Notes: generated from the letters alone by a model not told the origin. A stretch of DNA of 64,000 bases from Bifidobacterium parmae (GCF_002860365.1 NZ_NMWT01000028.1:186001-250000), one strand, 5' to 3'. Positions 8,520-17,796 are shown, counted from the first letter of the stretch. Translations and numbers: made by a program.

Positions 8520-10436
8520 ATGGCAGAGGGTAGCACCGGAAGGCGGCGTTTTTCCGACAAGTGGGGCAAGCATGAGCTTGACGTGTTGGCCGTGTTGTCA
8601 TCCGCGTTCCCCCAATGGCTCACCTCGCGCCAGATCGCGCAACGCGTGAAGGCGTACGCGGACTCGTATGGCGAGCTGGCGGATCAGGCCGCGAAGGCCG
8701 CGTTCGCCAAACAGTTCCAGCGTGACCGTGCGAAGCTCGCGGCCATGGGCATCGCCATCGAGTCACGTCAGCCGGAATACTCCTCCAAGTCGGAGGGACA
8801 GGATTTCGCCTCGTATCGCCTCCAGCTCGGCGACGAGCCCCGCATCCGCCTGAGGTTCGAGCCCGAGGACATGTCGGTGCTCGCCGCGGCGAACTATCTC
8901 GCCCGGTCCATGTCCATGTCCAACGACCATGAGCAGCAGGCGGCCTCCAATTCACACGCCTCCCGCACCGCGCCGCGCGTTCCGCAGACTCCGATTCCCG
9001 GGCTCGGTCTCGATTCGATTGCACCCGGCCTCGGCACGCAGACCATTCCCGACGCCTTGGTGAAGGTCATCGACTCGCGTCGGTTCGCCGCCACCATCGA
9101 CGTGGACGGCGAGCACATCAACGTCGCGTACACGGATTCCGACGATCTGGCGATGTACGTGCTGGAACATCCCGGCGCGTCCATCGTCAGCCCGCAGGAG
9201 GCGGCGGACGCGTTCCACCGCCGTCTCAAGGCCGCGGAGAACCTTCGTTCCGTCGAGGACGTGCTCGGCGCGGGCTCCGCGTCGATTCCCACGAAGGAAG
9301 CCGACGCCGCCGATCCCGACGAAACCGAGAACGGCAAGGCGCATGGCAAGAAATCGTCGTTCCAGACGGGCAGCGAGGTGGATCGCCGCCTGAGGCTCAT
9401 GCTGTTCCTCTCCGCGCATCTCGGCGAGGAATTCTCGCTCGAGGAGCTGGCCATCCGGTTCATCGGCAAGGCGAAGACACCCGAGGAGCTCAAGAAGTCG
9501 GTGAACGTGATCCACAAGGACATCAACACGCTCACCACCGTCTCCGATGACGGCGAAATGGCCGGCAGCCAGTTCTTCGACATCGACTGGTCCCTGCTGG
9601 ATGCCGAAGGCATCGTCTCCGCCACGAATTCCCTGGGGCTGGAACGTCTCGCCGGCATCTCGCCGCAGTACCTGAGCATGCTGACCGCGTCGGTCAGCTA
9701 TCTGGCCCATTCGCCGCTGCTTCCCGACGCGCAACGCGCCCAGGCGGAGAACCTGTACCATCGTCTGCACCAGCACGTCAAGCCCGGCCAGACGCCATGG
9801 CTGAGCCTGACCGGCTACGAGCTCGAACCCCACAACTTCGGCACCGTCAAACGCGCCATCAACGCGGGCTCGCTGCTGGACATGACCTACACGGACGGCG
9901 CAGGCAACACGCGCCGCCGCCTGGTCGCCCCGGTCAAGATCTACGTGGACGAGGGCGTGTACTACGTGGCCGTCTGGACCGATGTGGCCAAGGCCGCCCC
10001 CGAAGACAAGCTCAATCTGGTGCTCAGGAACCCTGCCGTCAACCGGGCGAACGGCAAGCCGCGCACGTGGCAGGTGCTGCGCATCGCCCGCATCGAGCAG
10101 GCCAGGCTGGTCGAACCGACCACGGCGCTCGACATCCCGGACATGCCGTTGAGCGAACTGCGCAAGTGGAGCTTCGACAACGGCACCGCCGCCACGTTCA
10201 TCACCGATGCCAAGGACTCCGGATTCGTCAAGAACCTGCCCGGCGCCACCGTGGAACCGTACGGGGACGGCGAGAAGGTCGACCTCATCGTGTCCTCCGA
10301 TTCATGGTTCGTGGCGTTCTGCATCGCCCATGCGCGGCACATCGTGGCGGTGGCCCCGGAGACGCTTCGGTCGATGATCGTCGCGCGTGCGCAACGGGAG
10401 CTGAGCGTCGTCACGCATGACGACGAGGCCGTCTGA
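8520..10436 (+). CDS. PafBC-like double WYL-domain transcriptional regulator
   Basis: A 638-residue protein that looks like PafB and PafC joined in one chain. An HTH-like domain occupies about residues 15-85 and a second one about 285-345 (RRLRLMLFLSAHLGEEFSLEEL). A WYL domain follows at about 450-520 (RRRLVAPVKIYVDEGVYYVAVW), then a C-terminal WCX-type extension. PafBC activates the LexA-independent DNA-damage response in mycobacteria, probably by sensing single-stranded DNA through WYL. That role here is inferred from family. A GAGGA site precedes the ATG. Downstream is a small membrane protein and a helicase on the same strand. The middle, about 115-285, is variable and may hold the first, degenerate WYL. 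Confidence 0.85.
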   Translation: MAEGSTGRRRFSDKWGKHELDVLAVLSSAFPQWLTSRQIAQRVKAYADSYGELADQAAKAAFAKQFQRDRAKLAAMGIAIESRQPEYSSKSEGQDFASYRLQLGDEPRIRLRFEPEDMSVLAAANYLARSMSMSNDHEQQAASNSHASRTAPRVPQTPIPGLGLDSIAPGLGTQTIPDALVKVIDSRRFAATIDVDGEHINVAYTDSDDLAMYVLEHPGASIVSPQEAADAFHRRLKAAENLRSVEDVLGAGSASIPTKEADAADPDETENGKAHGKKSSFQTGSEVDRRLRLMLFLSAHLGEEFSLEELAIRFIGKAKTPEELKKSVNVIHKDINTLTTVSDDGEMAGSQFFDIDWSLLDAEGIVSATNSLGLERLAGISPQYLSMLTASVSYLAHSPLLPDAQRAQAENLYHRLHQHVKPGQTPWLSLTGYELEPHNFGTVKRAINAGSLLDMTYTDGAGNTRRRLVAPVKIYVDEGVYYVAVWTDVAKAAPEDKLNLVLRNPAVNRANGKPRTWQVLRIARIEQARLVEPTTALDIPDMPLSELRKWSFDNGTAATFITDAKDSGFVKNLPGATVEPYGDGEKVDLIVSSDSWFVAFCIAHARHIVAVAPETLRSMIVARAQRELSVVTHDDEAV

Positions 10437-10442
10437 ACCGGA

Positions 10443-10468
10443 CGTCATGCCGGTATGACGGCATGACG
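10443..10468 (+). other. Hairpin just upstream of a ribosome binding site
   Basis: CGTCATGCCG, 6-nt loop, CGGCATGACG. It lies between the WYL regulator stop and the GGAGGAAGGAG site of the next gene, so it may tune the relative expression of the two. Confidence 0.5.
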
Positions 10469-10484
10469 GGAGGAAGGAGTCTTC

Positions 10485-10799
10485 ATGCCTTGGTGGATTT
10501 GGCTGGTGCTGGCGCTGTTCATGCTCGCGATGATCGTCATCGGCGGCATCTACGCGTTCAGACGAGCCATGGCGGCGCTGCGCGTCGTCTCCGACACGGG
10601 GGAGCAGGTGTCCGATCGTCTTGCCGCCATGGGCGAACCCGCCGGGGACTCCGACGAGGACGATAGCCCCATCTTCACCCAGCCGCTGCAGGTCGCGGCC
10701 GAACGATACGAACATGCCCACATCGAGGTCGTCAGACGTCGTCAGGCGACGCGCGACCGTCATGTGCAGGCGTGGAAGCGATGGAAGGACGCTCTGTAA
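10485..10799 (+). CDS. Small single-pass membrane protein
   Basis: A 104-residue protein with one N-terminal membrane segment (WIWLVLALFMLAMIVIGGIY), an acidic linker (DSDEDD) and a basic, probably helical C-terminal tail (RRRQATRDRHVQAWKRW). GAGGAAGGAG precedes the ATG. It lies between the PafBC-like gene and the helicase and probably shares their transcript. Family and role unknown. Confidence 0.75.
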   Translation: MPWWIWLVLALFMLAMIVIGGIYAFRRAMAALRVVSDTGEQVSDRLAAMGEPAGDSDEDDSPIFTQPLQVAAERYEHAHIEVVRRRQATRDRHVQAWKRWKDAL

Positions 10800-10807
10800 T
10801 CACGATC

Positions 10808-13411
10808 ATGGCATCGAAGCACCACACGAACCGGGTCGACCGCAACACGGATGCGGGGAAGTCGTCGCCGTCCGCCCGGTATGCGGCGTTCCGCAAGCGA
10901 CAGCAACGACAGGCGAGCATCGCCGCACGGTTCGCCGGCACGCTGCCGTTCGAACTGGACGATTTCCAGACGCAGGCGAACGAGGCCCTCGAAGCCGGCC
11001 GCAACGTGCTCGTGGCCGCGCCCACCGGAGCAGGCAAGACCGTCGTCGCGGATTTCGCGGTCTTCCTCGCGCAGGAGCATAACGTCAAGGCTTTCTACAC
11101 CACGCCGATCAAGGCGCTGAGCAACCAGAAATACCACGACCTCGTCGATGTCTACGGCGCGGACCGGGTCGGTCTGCTCACCGGCGACACCTCCATCAAC
11201 TCGGAGGCGGACATCGTCGTGATGACCACCGAGGTCCTGCGCAACATGCTGTACGAGCGGTCCACGACGCTCGACGCGCTCCGTTACGTCATCCTCGACG
11301 AGGTGCATTATCTCGCAGACCGGTTCCGCGGCCCCGTGTGGGAGGAGGTCATCATCCACCTACCGGAACAGGTCCGCATCGTGGCGTTGTCCGCGACGGT
11401 GTCCAACGTGGAGGATTTCAGCCAGTGGATCTCCTCGGTGCGCGGCGACACCGAACTCGTCGTGTCCGAGAAGAGACCCGTGCCGCTGGAACAGCATGTG
11501 ATCGTGCAGAAGGACGATCGCACCGAACCCGAGATCATCGACCTGTACCGTCGCGACGGCAACGGCGACCAGACCCCCAAACTCAATCCGGAACTCGCCA
11601 ACAGGCTCGACCAGTTCGACCGCATCGCGGCGCGGCGCCAGGGCGAGGAGCGTTCGCGCAAGCGCCGCAGGGGAGAGCCGCGCGGAGGCCGTGGCCGCAG
11701 CGGCGCGCCCGCGCGCAAGCCGGAACGCCACGTGCCGCGCCGCTGGGCAGTCGTGGACGAACTCAACTATCTCGACATGCTGCCGGGCATCTACTTCATC
11801 TTCTCCCGCAACGGATGCGACCAGGCGGTCGAACAGTGCATCAACGCGGGATTGGAGCTCACCACCGACGAGGAGATGCACCGCATCCGCCGCATCGTGG
11901 ACGAGATGGTGGAGGGGCAGCTCTCCCAGGCCGATCTCAAGGCGTTGGGCTTCTCCCGGTTCCGGTTCGCGCTCGAGGAGGGGTTCGCGTCGCATCATGC
12001 GGGCATGATCGCCCTGTTCCGCCAGATCGTCGAACGGCTCTTCGAGGAGGGACTCGTCAAGATGGTGTTCGCCACGGAGACGCTGGCCCTGGGTATCAAC
12101 ATGCCGGCCCGTTGCGTCGTCGTGGAGAAGCTGGAGAAGTTCAACGGCACCGGACACGTCGCGCTGACGCCGGGGGAGTTCACCCAGCTGACCGGCCGCG
12201 CCGGACGTCGCGGCATCGACACCATCGGCCACGCCATCGTCGTAGACCATCACGGGTTCGTGCCGGCCACGGCGGCCGCGCTGTCCAGCAAGCGCGTCTA
12301 CCCGCTGCACTCCAGTTTCAAGGCCACGTTCAACATGGCGGTGAACCTGCTCAACTCCAGCGACTACGAGACCTCGCGCGTGACTCTCGACCATTCGTTC
12401 GCGCAATGGGAGGCGAACGCCTCCGCGTGGCAGCTGGAATCGCAGATGACCACGCTCGAACAGGCCATCGACGGGTACGAGAAGGCGTTCGCCTGCGACC
12501 ATGGCGACTTCCGCGGGTTCATGGAACTGCGCATGCGTCTGAGCGATTTGGAGAAGAACGAACGCAACCGGCTGAAGCATACCGTGTTCCGCTCCGATGA
12601 GGAGCGGTCCGAGGCGTTCCGTGACCTCGACCGTCGCATCGGCGAACTGCGCAAGGCCGACCAGCATCATCCGTGCCGGGAATGCCCCGATCTGCAGCGG
12701 CATCTCAAATGGGGGCATCGTTGGATGCGCGAGATGCGCGAGCTGAAACGCGTCAGGGAACGTTACGACTCACGCACCGGTTCCGTCGCACGCCAGTTCG
12801 ACCGTATCTGCGACATCCTCACCGGACTCGGCTATCTCGAGGAGGTCGACGCCGGCGCGACGCATGGCCGCGACCTGAGGCTCACCGAAAGCGGCCAGCT
12901 GCTGCGTCACCTGTACAGCGAACTCGACGTGGTCCTCGCCCAGGCGATCCTCACCGGCGCGCTGGACCTGCTGCCGCCCGCGGGGCTCGCAGCGGTCCTG
13001 TCGTCGCTCGTCTACGAGGCCCGGCGCGGCGGCGGGGGAGAGCCACGGTACTATCCCGGTTCCGTCCACGGCCCGATAGCCGTCGCGGCGGGCGAGCTCA
13101 AGGCCCTGCGCGACCAGATCGACGTGTCGTGCGAGGATCATGGGCTCGACCCGCTGCCCGATGTCGATGCCGGGATACTGGATGTCATGTATGAGTGGGC
13201 CGACGGACGGGATCTCGCCGATGTGCTGCACGGCACCGAGCTCACCGGCGGCGATTTCGTGCGCAACGCGAAACGCTTGGTGGACATCCTCCACCAGATC
13301 GCGTCCGCCGAACCGTACATCGGCGAGGGTCACGCCGATCTCTCACACCGGGCGCGTCTCGCGGCGGACATGGTCAACCGCGGCGTCGTCGCGTATTCGG
13401 GCGTCGACTGA
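10808..13411 (+). CDS. Ski2/HelY-type DEAD/DEAH-box RNA helicase
   Basis: About 867 residues. The first RecA domain carries APTGAGKT, TPIKALSNQKY, DEVHYL and SATV. A basic low-complexity insert rich in Arg and Gly follows near residues 280-310. The second RecA domain carries SHHAGM, FATETLALGINMPAR and QLTGRAGRRGID. The last 250 residues form the DSHCT-type C-terminal region. This matches actinobacterial HelY, thought to act in RNA processing or decay. The start is uncertain: ATG 10808 gives a normal N-terminus but has only a distant GGAAGGA, and an in-frame ATG at 10772 overlaps the preceding gene. The gap of 8 nt argues for co-transcription. Confidence 0.92.
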   Translation: MASKHHTNRVDRNTDAGKSSPSARYAAFRKRQQRQASIAARFAGTLPFELDDFQTQANEALEAGRNVLVAAPTGAGKTVVADFAVFLAQEHNVKAFYTTPIKALSNQKYHDLVDVYGADRVGLLTGDTSINSEADIVVMTTEVLRNMLYERSTTLDALRYVILDEVHYLADRFRGPVWEEVIIHLPEQVRIVALSATVSNVEDFSQWISSVRGDTELVVSEKRPVPLEQHVIVQKDDRTEPEIIDLYRRDGNGDQTPKLNPELANRLDQFDRIAARRQGEERSRKRRRGEPRGGRGRSGAPARKPERHVPRRWAVVDELNYLDMLPGIYFIFSRNGCDQAVEQCINAGLELTTDEEMHRIRRIVDEMVEGQLSQADLKALGFSRFRFALEEGFASHHAGMIALFRQIVERLFEEGLVKMVFATETLALGINMPARCVVVEKLEKFNGTGHVALTPGEFTQLTGRAGRRGIDTIGHAIVVDHHGFVPATAAALSSKRVYPLHSSFKATFNMAVNLLNSSDYETSRVTLDHSFAQWEANASAWQLESQMTTLEQAIDGYEKAFACDHGDFRGFMELRMRLSDLEKNERNRLKHTVFRSDEERSEAFRDLDRRIGELRKADQHHPCRECPDLQRHLKWGHRWMREMRELKRVRERYDSRTGSVARQFDRICDILTGLGYLEEVDAGATHGRDLRLTESGQLLRHLYSELDVVLAQAILTGALDLLPPAGLAAVLSSLVYEARRGGGGEPRYYPGSVHGPIAVAAGELKALRDQIDVSCEDHGLDPLPDVDAGILDVMYEWADGRDLADVLHGTELTGGDFVRNAKRLVDILHQIASAEPYIGEGHADLSHRARLAADMVNRGVVAYSGVD

Positions 13412-13451
13412 CGGCGGCGTCCCATGCGGGTCCGGCGCATCGCGCACGCAT

Positions 13452-13477
13452 GGAATAACCGCCACGTCCGAACTGTT
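13452..13477 (+). promoter_or_regulatory. SigR/SigH-type promoter of rbpA
   Basis: GGAAT at 13452-13456, exactly 18 nt, then GTT at 13475-13477. This is the consensus of the actinobacterial disulfide/heat-stress sigma factors SigR and SigH, which drive rbpA in Streptomyces. Confidence 0.65.
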
Positions 13478-13519
13478 GCGTAATGTGGATATGTCGAAAA
13501 ACAAGGAGGAACCCGTACT

Positions 13520-13864
13520 ATGGCCGAACGCAGTCTGCGTGGTATGAGCATCGGTGCGAAATCGCTGGAATCCGACAGCAACGTCGATTTCGCCGCACGT
13601 GAGGAAGTCGCCTACGTCTGCCCGAACGGGCATCGCACGATCCTGCCGTTCGCGGAAGGCGCGGAGATCCCCGACGAGTGGGAGTGCCGTTGCGGTTCCA
13701 CCGCGCACCGTGAAGGCGAGGACGCCTCTGCCAACGAGATCGCCAAGCCCACCCGCACGCACTGGGACATGCTGCTCGAACGCCGTAGCGAGGAGGAGCT
13801 CAAGGAGCTGCTGGAGAAGCGGCTCAAGATGCACCGCGAAGGTTGGATTCCCGATTACGAGTGA
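13520..13864 (+). CDS. rbpA: RNA polymerase-binding protein RbpA
   Basis: A 114-residue actinobacterial transcription factor that binds the sigma subunit and RNA polymerase and stabilises open complexes. The zinc-binding core is visible (YVCPNGHRTILPFAEGAEIPD, then WECRCG). It is followed by the basic linker and the C-terminal sigma-interaction helix (THWDMLLERRSEEELKELL). AAGGAGGAA precedes the ATG. A GGAAT-N18-GTT promoter upstream and a strong hairpin downstream make it a single-gene unit. Confidence 0.97.
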   Translation: MAERSLRGMSIGAKSLESDSNVDFAAREEVAYVCPNGHRTILPFAEGAEIPDEWECRCGSTAHREGEDASANEIAKPTRTHWDMLLERRSEEELKELLEKRLKMHREGWIPDYE

Positions 13865-13889
13865 TGCAGGTGAACGACACCTGAACTGT

Positions 13890-13914
13890 ATGCCCGGTCA
13901 ACTCGACCGGGCAT
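13890..13914 (+). terminator. Terminator of rbpA
   Basis: ATGCCCGGTC, loop AACTC, GACCGGGCAT, a 10-bp perfect stem 25 nt after the rbpA stop. Confidence 0.75.
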
Positions 13915-14004
13915 AATACGTAACTGGCATGATATGGAAGCCGTGACCGAACGGCATCGACGAATAATCGACGAATATGAGAGAACACAGGGGGAGCGAC
14001 ACCA

Positions 14005-14724
14005 ATGGCCGAACATCCGAGAAACGTGGTCCTGCTCGATCTTGACGGCACGCTTACCGATTCCGCGCCCGGCATCCTCGCCGCCGTCACCGAGACGTAC
14101 AAGACGCTGGGCATCCCGGTGCCCGATGACGAGGCCCTGCACCGTTTCGTCGGCCCGGCCATCAGCACGTCGCTCACGCTCAACCGCGTCCCCGACGACA
14201 GGCTCGATTTCGCCGTGGAGACCTACCGCGACTACTACGGCAACAAGCAGGTGTTCGACGATCCGAACAATCCGGGGGAGAAGGTCTCCGGCTGCTACGT
14301 CAACAAGTTGTTCGACGGCATCGCCGAACAACTCATCGACCTGCGCGACGAGGACGGATACTATCTCGCCGTCGCCACCTGCAAGCCCGAATACCAGGCC
14401 AAGCCGATCTGCGAACGGTTCGGCGTCACGCCGCTGGTGTCCGGCATCTACGGCGCCAGCAAGGACAGCTCGCGCATCGACAAGGACCAGGTCATCCGGT
14501 ATTGCTTCGAGAACATCGGTTTTGATGCCGCCGCGGGCGACCGCGCGCTGATGGTCGGCGACCGTTGGACCGATGCGGACGGCGCCAAGGCGTGCGGACT
14601 CGACTGCTTGGGCTGCGGCTGGGGCTACGCCGAACCCGGCGAGCTGACCGAACACGGATGCTACCGCATCATCGACCACGTGTCCGAATTGCGGACCGCG
14701 GTGAACGAGTACTTCGCGCAGTAA
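14005..14724 (+). CDS. HAD-superfamily phosphatase (phosphoglycolate phosphatase-like)
   Basis: A 239-residue HAD hydrolase. Motif I is LLDLDGTLTDS (Asp near residue 10), the acid/base pair is intact, motif II falls in the VATCKPEYQA segment and motif IV is VGDRWTDADGA. The cap is helical, as in Gph/PgmB-type enzymes. It probably dephosphorylates a small sugar phosphate; the exact substrate is open. GGGGGAG lies before the ATG. Flanked on both sides by hairpins, so it is transcribed alone. Confidence 0.88.
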   Translation: MAEHPRNVVLLDLDGTLTDSAPGILAAVTETYKTLGIPVPDDEALHRFVGPAISTSLTLNRVPDDRLDFAVETYRDYYGNKQVFDDPNNPGEKVSGCYVNKLFDGIAEQLIDLRDEDGYYLAVATCKPEYQAKPICERFGVTPLVSGIYGASKDSSRIDKDQVIRYCFENIGFDAAAGDRALMVGDRWTDADGAKACGLDCLGCGWGYAEPGELTEHGCYRIIDHVSELRTAVNEYFAQ

Positions 14725-14751
14725 AGAAAGCCGTTCTTTCGGATGGCGGAT

Positions 14752-14795
14752 GGCGTGGTGTGCATTCAGTTGGTTCGTTGGATGCACACCACGCC
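14752..14795 (+). terminator. Rho-independent terminator of the HAD gene
   Basis: A 14-bp perfect stem (GGCGTGGTGTGCAT with ATGCACACCACGCC) followed by GTTTTCTTATTTCTT. Confidence 0.88.
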
Positions 14796-14956
14796 GTTTT
14801 CTTATTTCTTATATATACGGCTGTATCCACCACCATCTCTGTTTATCCGATAATGTACGTTATGTCAGATTGGCAATATACGCGTATGCCCCGGCACGCA
14901 TCCGTCACCATTCATTCATCGCATCAGCGCGACATTGCCTACGCCGCACTCCCCGA

Positions 14957-15328
14957 TCACTTCCGCTTCGCACGGTTCAGCCGCGCGTCCATCTCACTCA
15001 TCATCGCACGCTTCGCCTGCAGGTACAGGCACACGAGCTGCACGAGAATCAGCAGAACCACCACGGTCGCGGACGGCCAACCGTACCGGACGTAGAAATC
15101 ACGCACGTCCGGATCGAATCCGCCATCGGCGAACCAGGTGAACGCCAGATACGGCGTCAACCCCAACAGCGCCGATGCCACGTGCGCGATCGTCACCGGC
15201 CAGCTCACCCGTGCCACGCCGCCCGCATACCGTTTCAGCAGGCCGCCTCGACGCAGGCAGATCACGATGATGTTGAGCGAAAGCACCACGTCGACGCACC
15301 ATAGCGCCGCCGGAAGGATGTCCACCAT
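14957..15328 (-). CDS. Small multi-pass membrane protein
   Basis: A 123-residue protein with about three membrane segments and a basic C-terminal tail (MDARLNRAKRK). AAGGGGG precedes the ATG at 15328; the longer frame to 15433 is not supported. It resembles the protein at 49118-49465: both have a L..Y..Y segment, then a PD..DFY..Y motif in a loop, then a final membrane helix. Function unknown. Downstream neighbour of the FtsR-like gene on the same strand, but separated by 140 nt. Confidence 0.7.
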   Translation of the reverse strand: MVDILPAALWCVDVVLSLNIIVICLRRGGLLKRYAGGVARVSWPVTIAHVASALLGLTPYLAFTWFADGGFDPDVRDFYVRYGWPSATVVVLLILVQLVCLYLQAKRAMMSEMDARLNRAKRK

Positions 15329-15468
15329 TGACTGCCCCCTTGAATTGCCGTAACGAATACCGTCGATGCCGGGTGTCGGCGCAACAGTACAACGAATCTG
15401 ACATAACGTAGTCGTGTCAGGACAAGCCACCACGTATGACGCGTGAACGGCACCATACGTCCGATGAA

Positions 15469-16119
15469 TCAGCGTCGCGCCGATTCCTGCTCACGCTGGA
15501 GACGCCGTTCCTGTATCTTCCTGCGCATGCGCGCGGCGGTCAGATCGTCGATTGGCCGACCGGTGGAACGTTTCGCCGGGGATTTCGTCAGATCGACGTA
15601 GTCCTCCCCCTCCAACGCCACTCTGATCTGATGCCACAACGATCCGACGGACACCGCGAACACCGCCTTGCCGCTTTGCAGCAGGTCGAGCATCTGTTCG
15701 CTGGTGGTGCATTCGTGTACATGCTGGCCGTCGCACATGATGGTGATGTGTTCGAGCTGTCCGACGGATCGTTGTGTGAGGAAGCTGATCGCCGTGGTCA
15801 CGTTCTGCAGGTTCACGCCGGCGTCGAGCAGGCGCTTGGACACGGCGAGGATGACGACGTCCTTGAACGAGTAGAGACGACGCGAGCCGGAACCGTGCGA
15901 CGGCGTGATCGACGGCTCCAGAATCTGCTTGCGCGCCCAATAGTCGAGCTGACGGTAGGTGATGCCGGCGATCTTGGATGCGATGGAACCGCGGTAGCCG
16001 CGCATGATGTCCTCGTCGTCGGGAGTGGCGAACAGCTCCCCCTGCACCGCGTCCCCGTTGAGATCGGTACGATCCTCGAGGCGCACATGCAGATGAAGCC
16101 GGCGCTCGTCCTCGTCCAT
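15469..16119 (-). CDS. ftsR: MerR-family regulator, FtsR type
   Basis: A 216-residue MerR-like protein. The winged HTH is visible around residues 45-110 (YRQLDYWARKQILEPS, then GSRRLYSFKDVVILAVSKRLLDAG). In Corynebacterium, FtsR lies next to the FHA gene odhI and activates ftsZ; the gene order here is the same. The last 30 residues are strongly basic. ATG 16119 is chosen because GAGGGGA lies 6 nt before it; GTG 16125 would overlap the site. Confidence 0.85.
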   Translation of the reverse strand: MDEDERRLHLHVRLEDRTDLNGDAVQGELFATPDDEDIMRGYRGSIASKIAGITYRQLDYWARKQILEPSITPSHGSGSRRLYSFKDVVILAVSKRLLDAGVNLQNVTTAISFLTQRSVGQLEHITIMCDGQHVHECTTSEQMLDLLQSGKAVFAVSVGSLWHQIRVALEGEDYVDLTKSPAKRSTGRPIDDLTAARMRRKIQERRLQREQESARR

Positions 16120-16170
16120 CGCCACTCCCCTCGCTCGTTTCCGTGTCCGGTCACGCCCTGCAGACCATCG

Positions 16171-16608
16171 TCAGGAGATGACGGCCGACTTCGTGAAGAA
16201 GACGAGACGGAACTTGCCGATCATGATCTCGTCGCCGTTCTTCAACGTGGCCTGGTCGACGCGCTGGCGATTCACATACGTGCCGTTCAGCGAGCCGGCG
16301 TCCACGACGGTGAACACTCCCCCGTTGCGGCGGAACACGGCGTGCGAACGCGAGACCGTGGAATCGTCGAGCAGGATGTCGGCGCGCGGGTCGCGTCCCA
16401 CCGTCACCTCGTCCTCGTCGAGCAGGTAACGCGAACCGGATACCGCGCCTCGCGTGGAGATCAGCAACGCCGTGCCCTCCGACAGTCGGGCGATGGTGTC
16501 GAGATCCTCCGTGGTGAGCGGACGGTCGCCGGTCGCGGTTACGGGAATGGTGATTGCGGGCAGACCGATGATGGTCGTCTCGCCTGCGCTGGGAATTGGT
16601 TCTGTCAT
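16171..16608 (-). CDS. FHA-domain regulator, GarA/OdhI type
   Basis: A 145-residue protein with an N-terminal GETTIIG motif around residues 9-15, matching the threonine phosphorylation switch of GarA/OdhI. An FHA domain follows at about residues 60-130 (VTVGRDPRADILLDD, SRSHAVF, GSLNGTYVN). In mycobacteria and corynebacteria this protein is phosphorylated by PknB/PknG-type kinases and then folds onto its own FHA domain, changing its control over 2-oxoglutarate enzymes. Bifidobacteria lack a full citric-acid cycle, so the partner is probably different. Ends just before ftsR and starts 6 nt after the DUF881 gene. Confidence 0.9.
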   Translation of the reverse strand: MTEPIPSAGETTIIGLPAITIPVTATGDRPLTTEDLDTIARLSEGTALLISTRGAVSGSRYLLDEDEVTVGRDPRADILLDDSTVSRSHAVFRRNGGVFTVVDAGSLNGTYVNRQRVDQATLKNGDEIMIGKFRLVFFTKSAVIS

Positions 16609-16614
16609 AATTTC

Positions 16615-17460
16615 CTATTCTACCGTCCTTGCGTACTTATATTGCTTTTCGCCGCGCACGGCGTTGACGACGACATCGTCGGATTGCTCGACGGTGACGC
16701 GCGAACCGTACATGACCTTGAGTCTGGAGCCGATGCCGCCCGCGATGTTCACCGCGTTCTGCAGGTCGCCCGGATTGCCGATGGCGCGCACCACGTACGG
16801 CGTGTCGAGCGTGACGCCGTCGCACTGCAGCTTGCCGTCCTCGCCTTTGACGATCGAGGTGGACGTGACGACGCGCACGTTCCCGATGGAGATGACCTCG
16901 GCGCCGGCGTTGCGCAGCTCCTCGATGAGGGTGAACAGGGTGGCCGCGTCGATGTTCTGCTTCGTGCCCTTGGTGATGCGGATGACCACGCCCTGCCCCT
17001 GCGCGGGCAGCCTGCCGGAGATGATGCCGCTGGCCTCCTCGTTCTGCTTGGCGATTTTCTCGGCCTGGTCGCGCTGGTCGGCGGCGGCCTTGAGACTGGT
17101 CAGCTGGCTGGTGAGCTCGTTCTTGCGCTGTTCGAGGTTGTTGGCCTGCGTGCTGGTCTCGTTGATGAGCCGCACGAGCTCGTCCTCGCTCATCGTCTCA
17201 TAGGTGGACTGCGTGTTGTTGATCTGCGTCATGTAGCCGAAGCCGAGGAGGGCGCACATGAGCACGACGAGCAGCGTCGAGGCGAACTTGGTCTTCAGCC
17301 CGGTTCCGTCGAGGTCCCGCTTGCCGTCCCGGCGTTTGGCGACCTGCGGGAACGATCCGGTCTCCAACGAGTCGTTGCGTTTCTCCGCGGCGTCACGCGC
17401 CTCCATCTCGCCGATGGTGTTGCCGCCGCGTCCCGCGTTGCTCCTGCCTCGTCTCGCCAT
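16615..17460 (-). CDS. DUF881 membrane-anchored protein
   Basis: A 281-residue protein with a cytoplasmic N-terminus of about 55 residues and one membrane helix (FASTLLVVLMCALLGFGYM, about 60-78). A coiled coil follows at about 95-140 (ETSTQANNLEQRKNELTSQL), then the DUF881 domain (about 150-275), predicted outside the membrane. The coiled-coil plus DUF881 layout is like that of the actinobacterial proteins encoded beside pgsA. Starts 1 nt after the small basic protein gene, so the genes are co-translated. Function not established; the context suggests cell division or envelope work. Confidence 0.88.
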   Translation of the reverse strand: MARRGRSNAGRGGNTIGEMEARDAAEKRNDSLETGSFPQVAKRRDGKRDLDGTGLKTKFASTLLVVLMCALLGFGYMTQINNTQSTYETMSEDELVRLINETSTQANNLEQRKNELTSQLTSLKAAADQRDQAEKIAKQNEEASGIISGRLPAQGQGVVIRITKGTKQNIDAATLFTLIEELRNAGAEVISIGNVRVVTSTSIVKGEDGKLQCDGVTLDTPYVVRAIGNPGDLQNAVNIAGGIGSRLKVMYGSRVTVEQSDDVVVNAVRGEKQYKYARTVE

Positions 17461-17461
17461 G

Positions 17462-17794
17462 TCAGCCTCGGAAGATGAATCGACGGATGGCGGACACGTT
17501 GGAGAAGATGCGGATGCCGAGCACGACGATGACGGCCGTCTGCAGCTGCGAGCCGACGCCGAGCTGGTTGCCGAGCAGGACGAGCAGCGTGGCGGTGATG
17601 ACGTTCGCGAAGAACGAGATGATGAACACGCGGTCGGAGAAGCGGCGTTCGAAGTAGGCGCGAGCGGCGCCGAGCAGCGCGTCGAGCGCCGCCACCACCA
17701 TGATCGGCAGATACGGCTGTATCCATACGGGAATGTCCGGCTGGACGAACACGCCGATCACCACGCCGATGATCAGTCCGAGCACTGCTGCCAT
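17462..17794 (-). CDS. sbp: Small basic family protein (Sbp, DUF1290)
   Basis: A 110-residue integral membrane protein with three hydrophobic segments and the conserved PIMVVAALDALLGAARA and FFANVITATLLV stretches of the family. Always found between cell-division genes in Gram-positive bacteria; its role is unknown. Sits 2 nt after the upstream DUF881 gene and 1 nt before the next. Confidence 0.92.
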   Translation of the reverse strand: MAAVLGLIIGVVIGVFVQPDIPVWIQPYLPIMVVAALDALLGAARAYFERRFSDRVFIISFFANVITATLLVLLGNQLGVGSQLQTAVIVVLGIRIFSNVSAIRRFIFRG

Positions 17795-17796
17795 TA

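Noticed and set aside
15436-17478. 680-codon plus-strand frame
   Set aside because: It runs antisense to ftsR, the FHA gene and DUF881, which have conserved domains and ribosome binding sites; GC-rich codon use keeps the opposite frame open.
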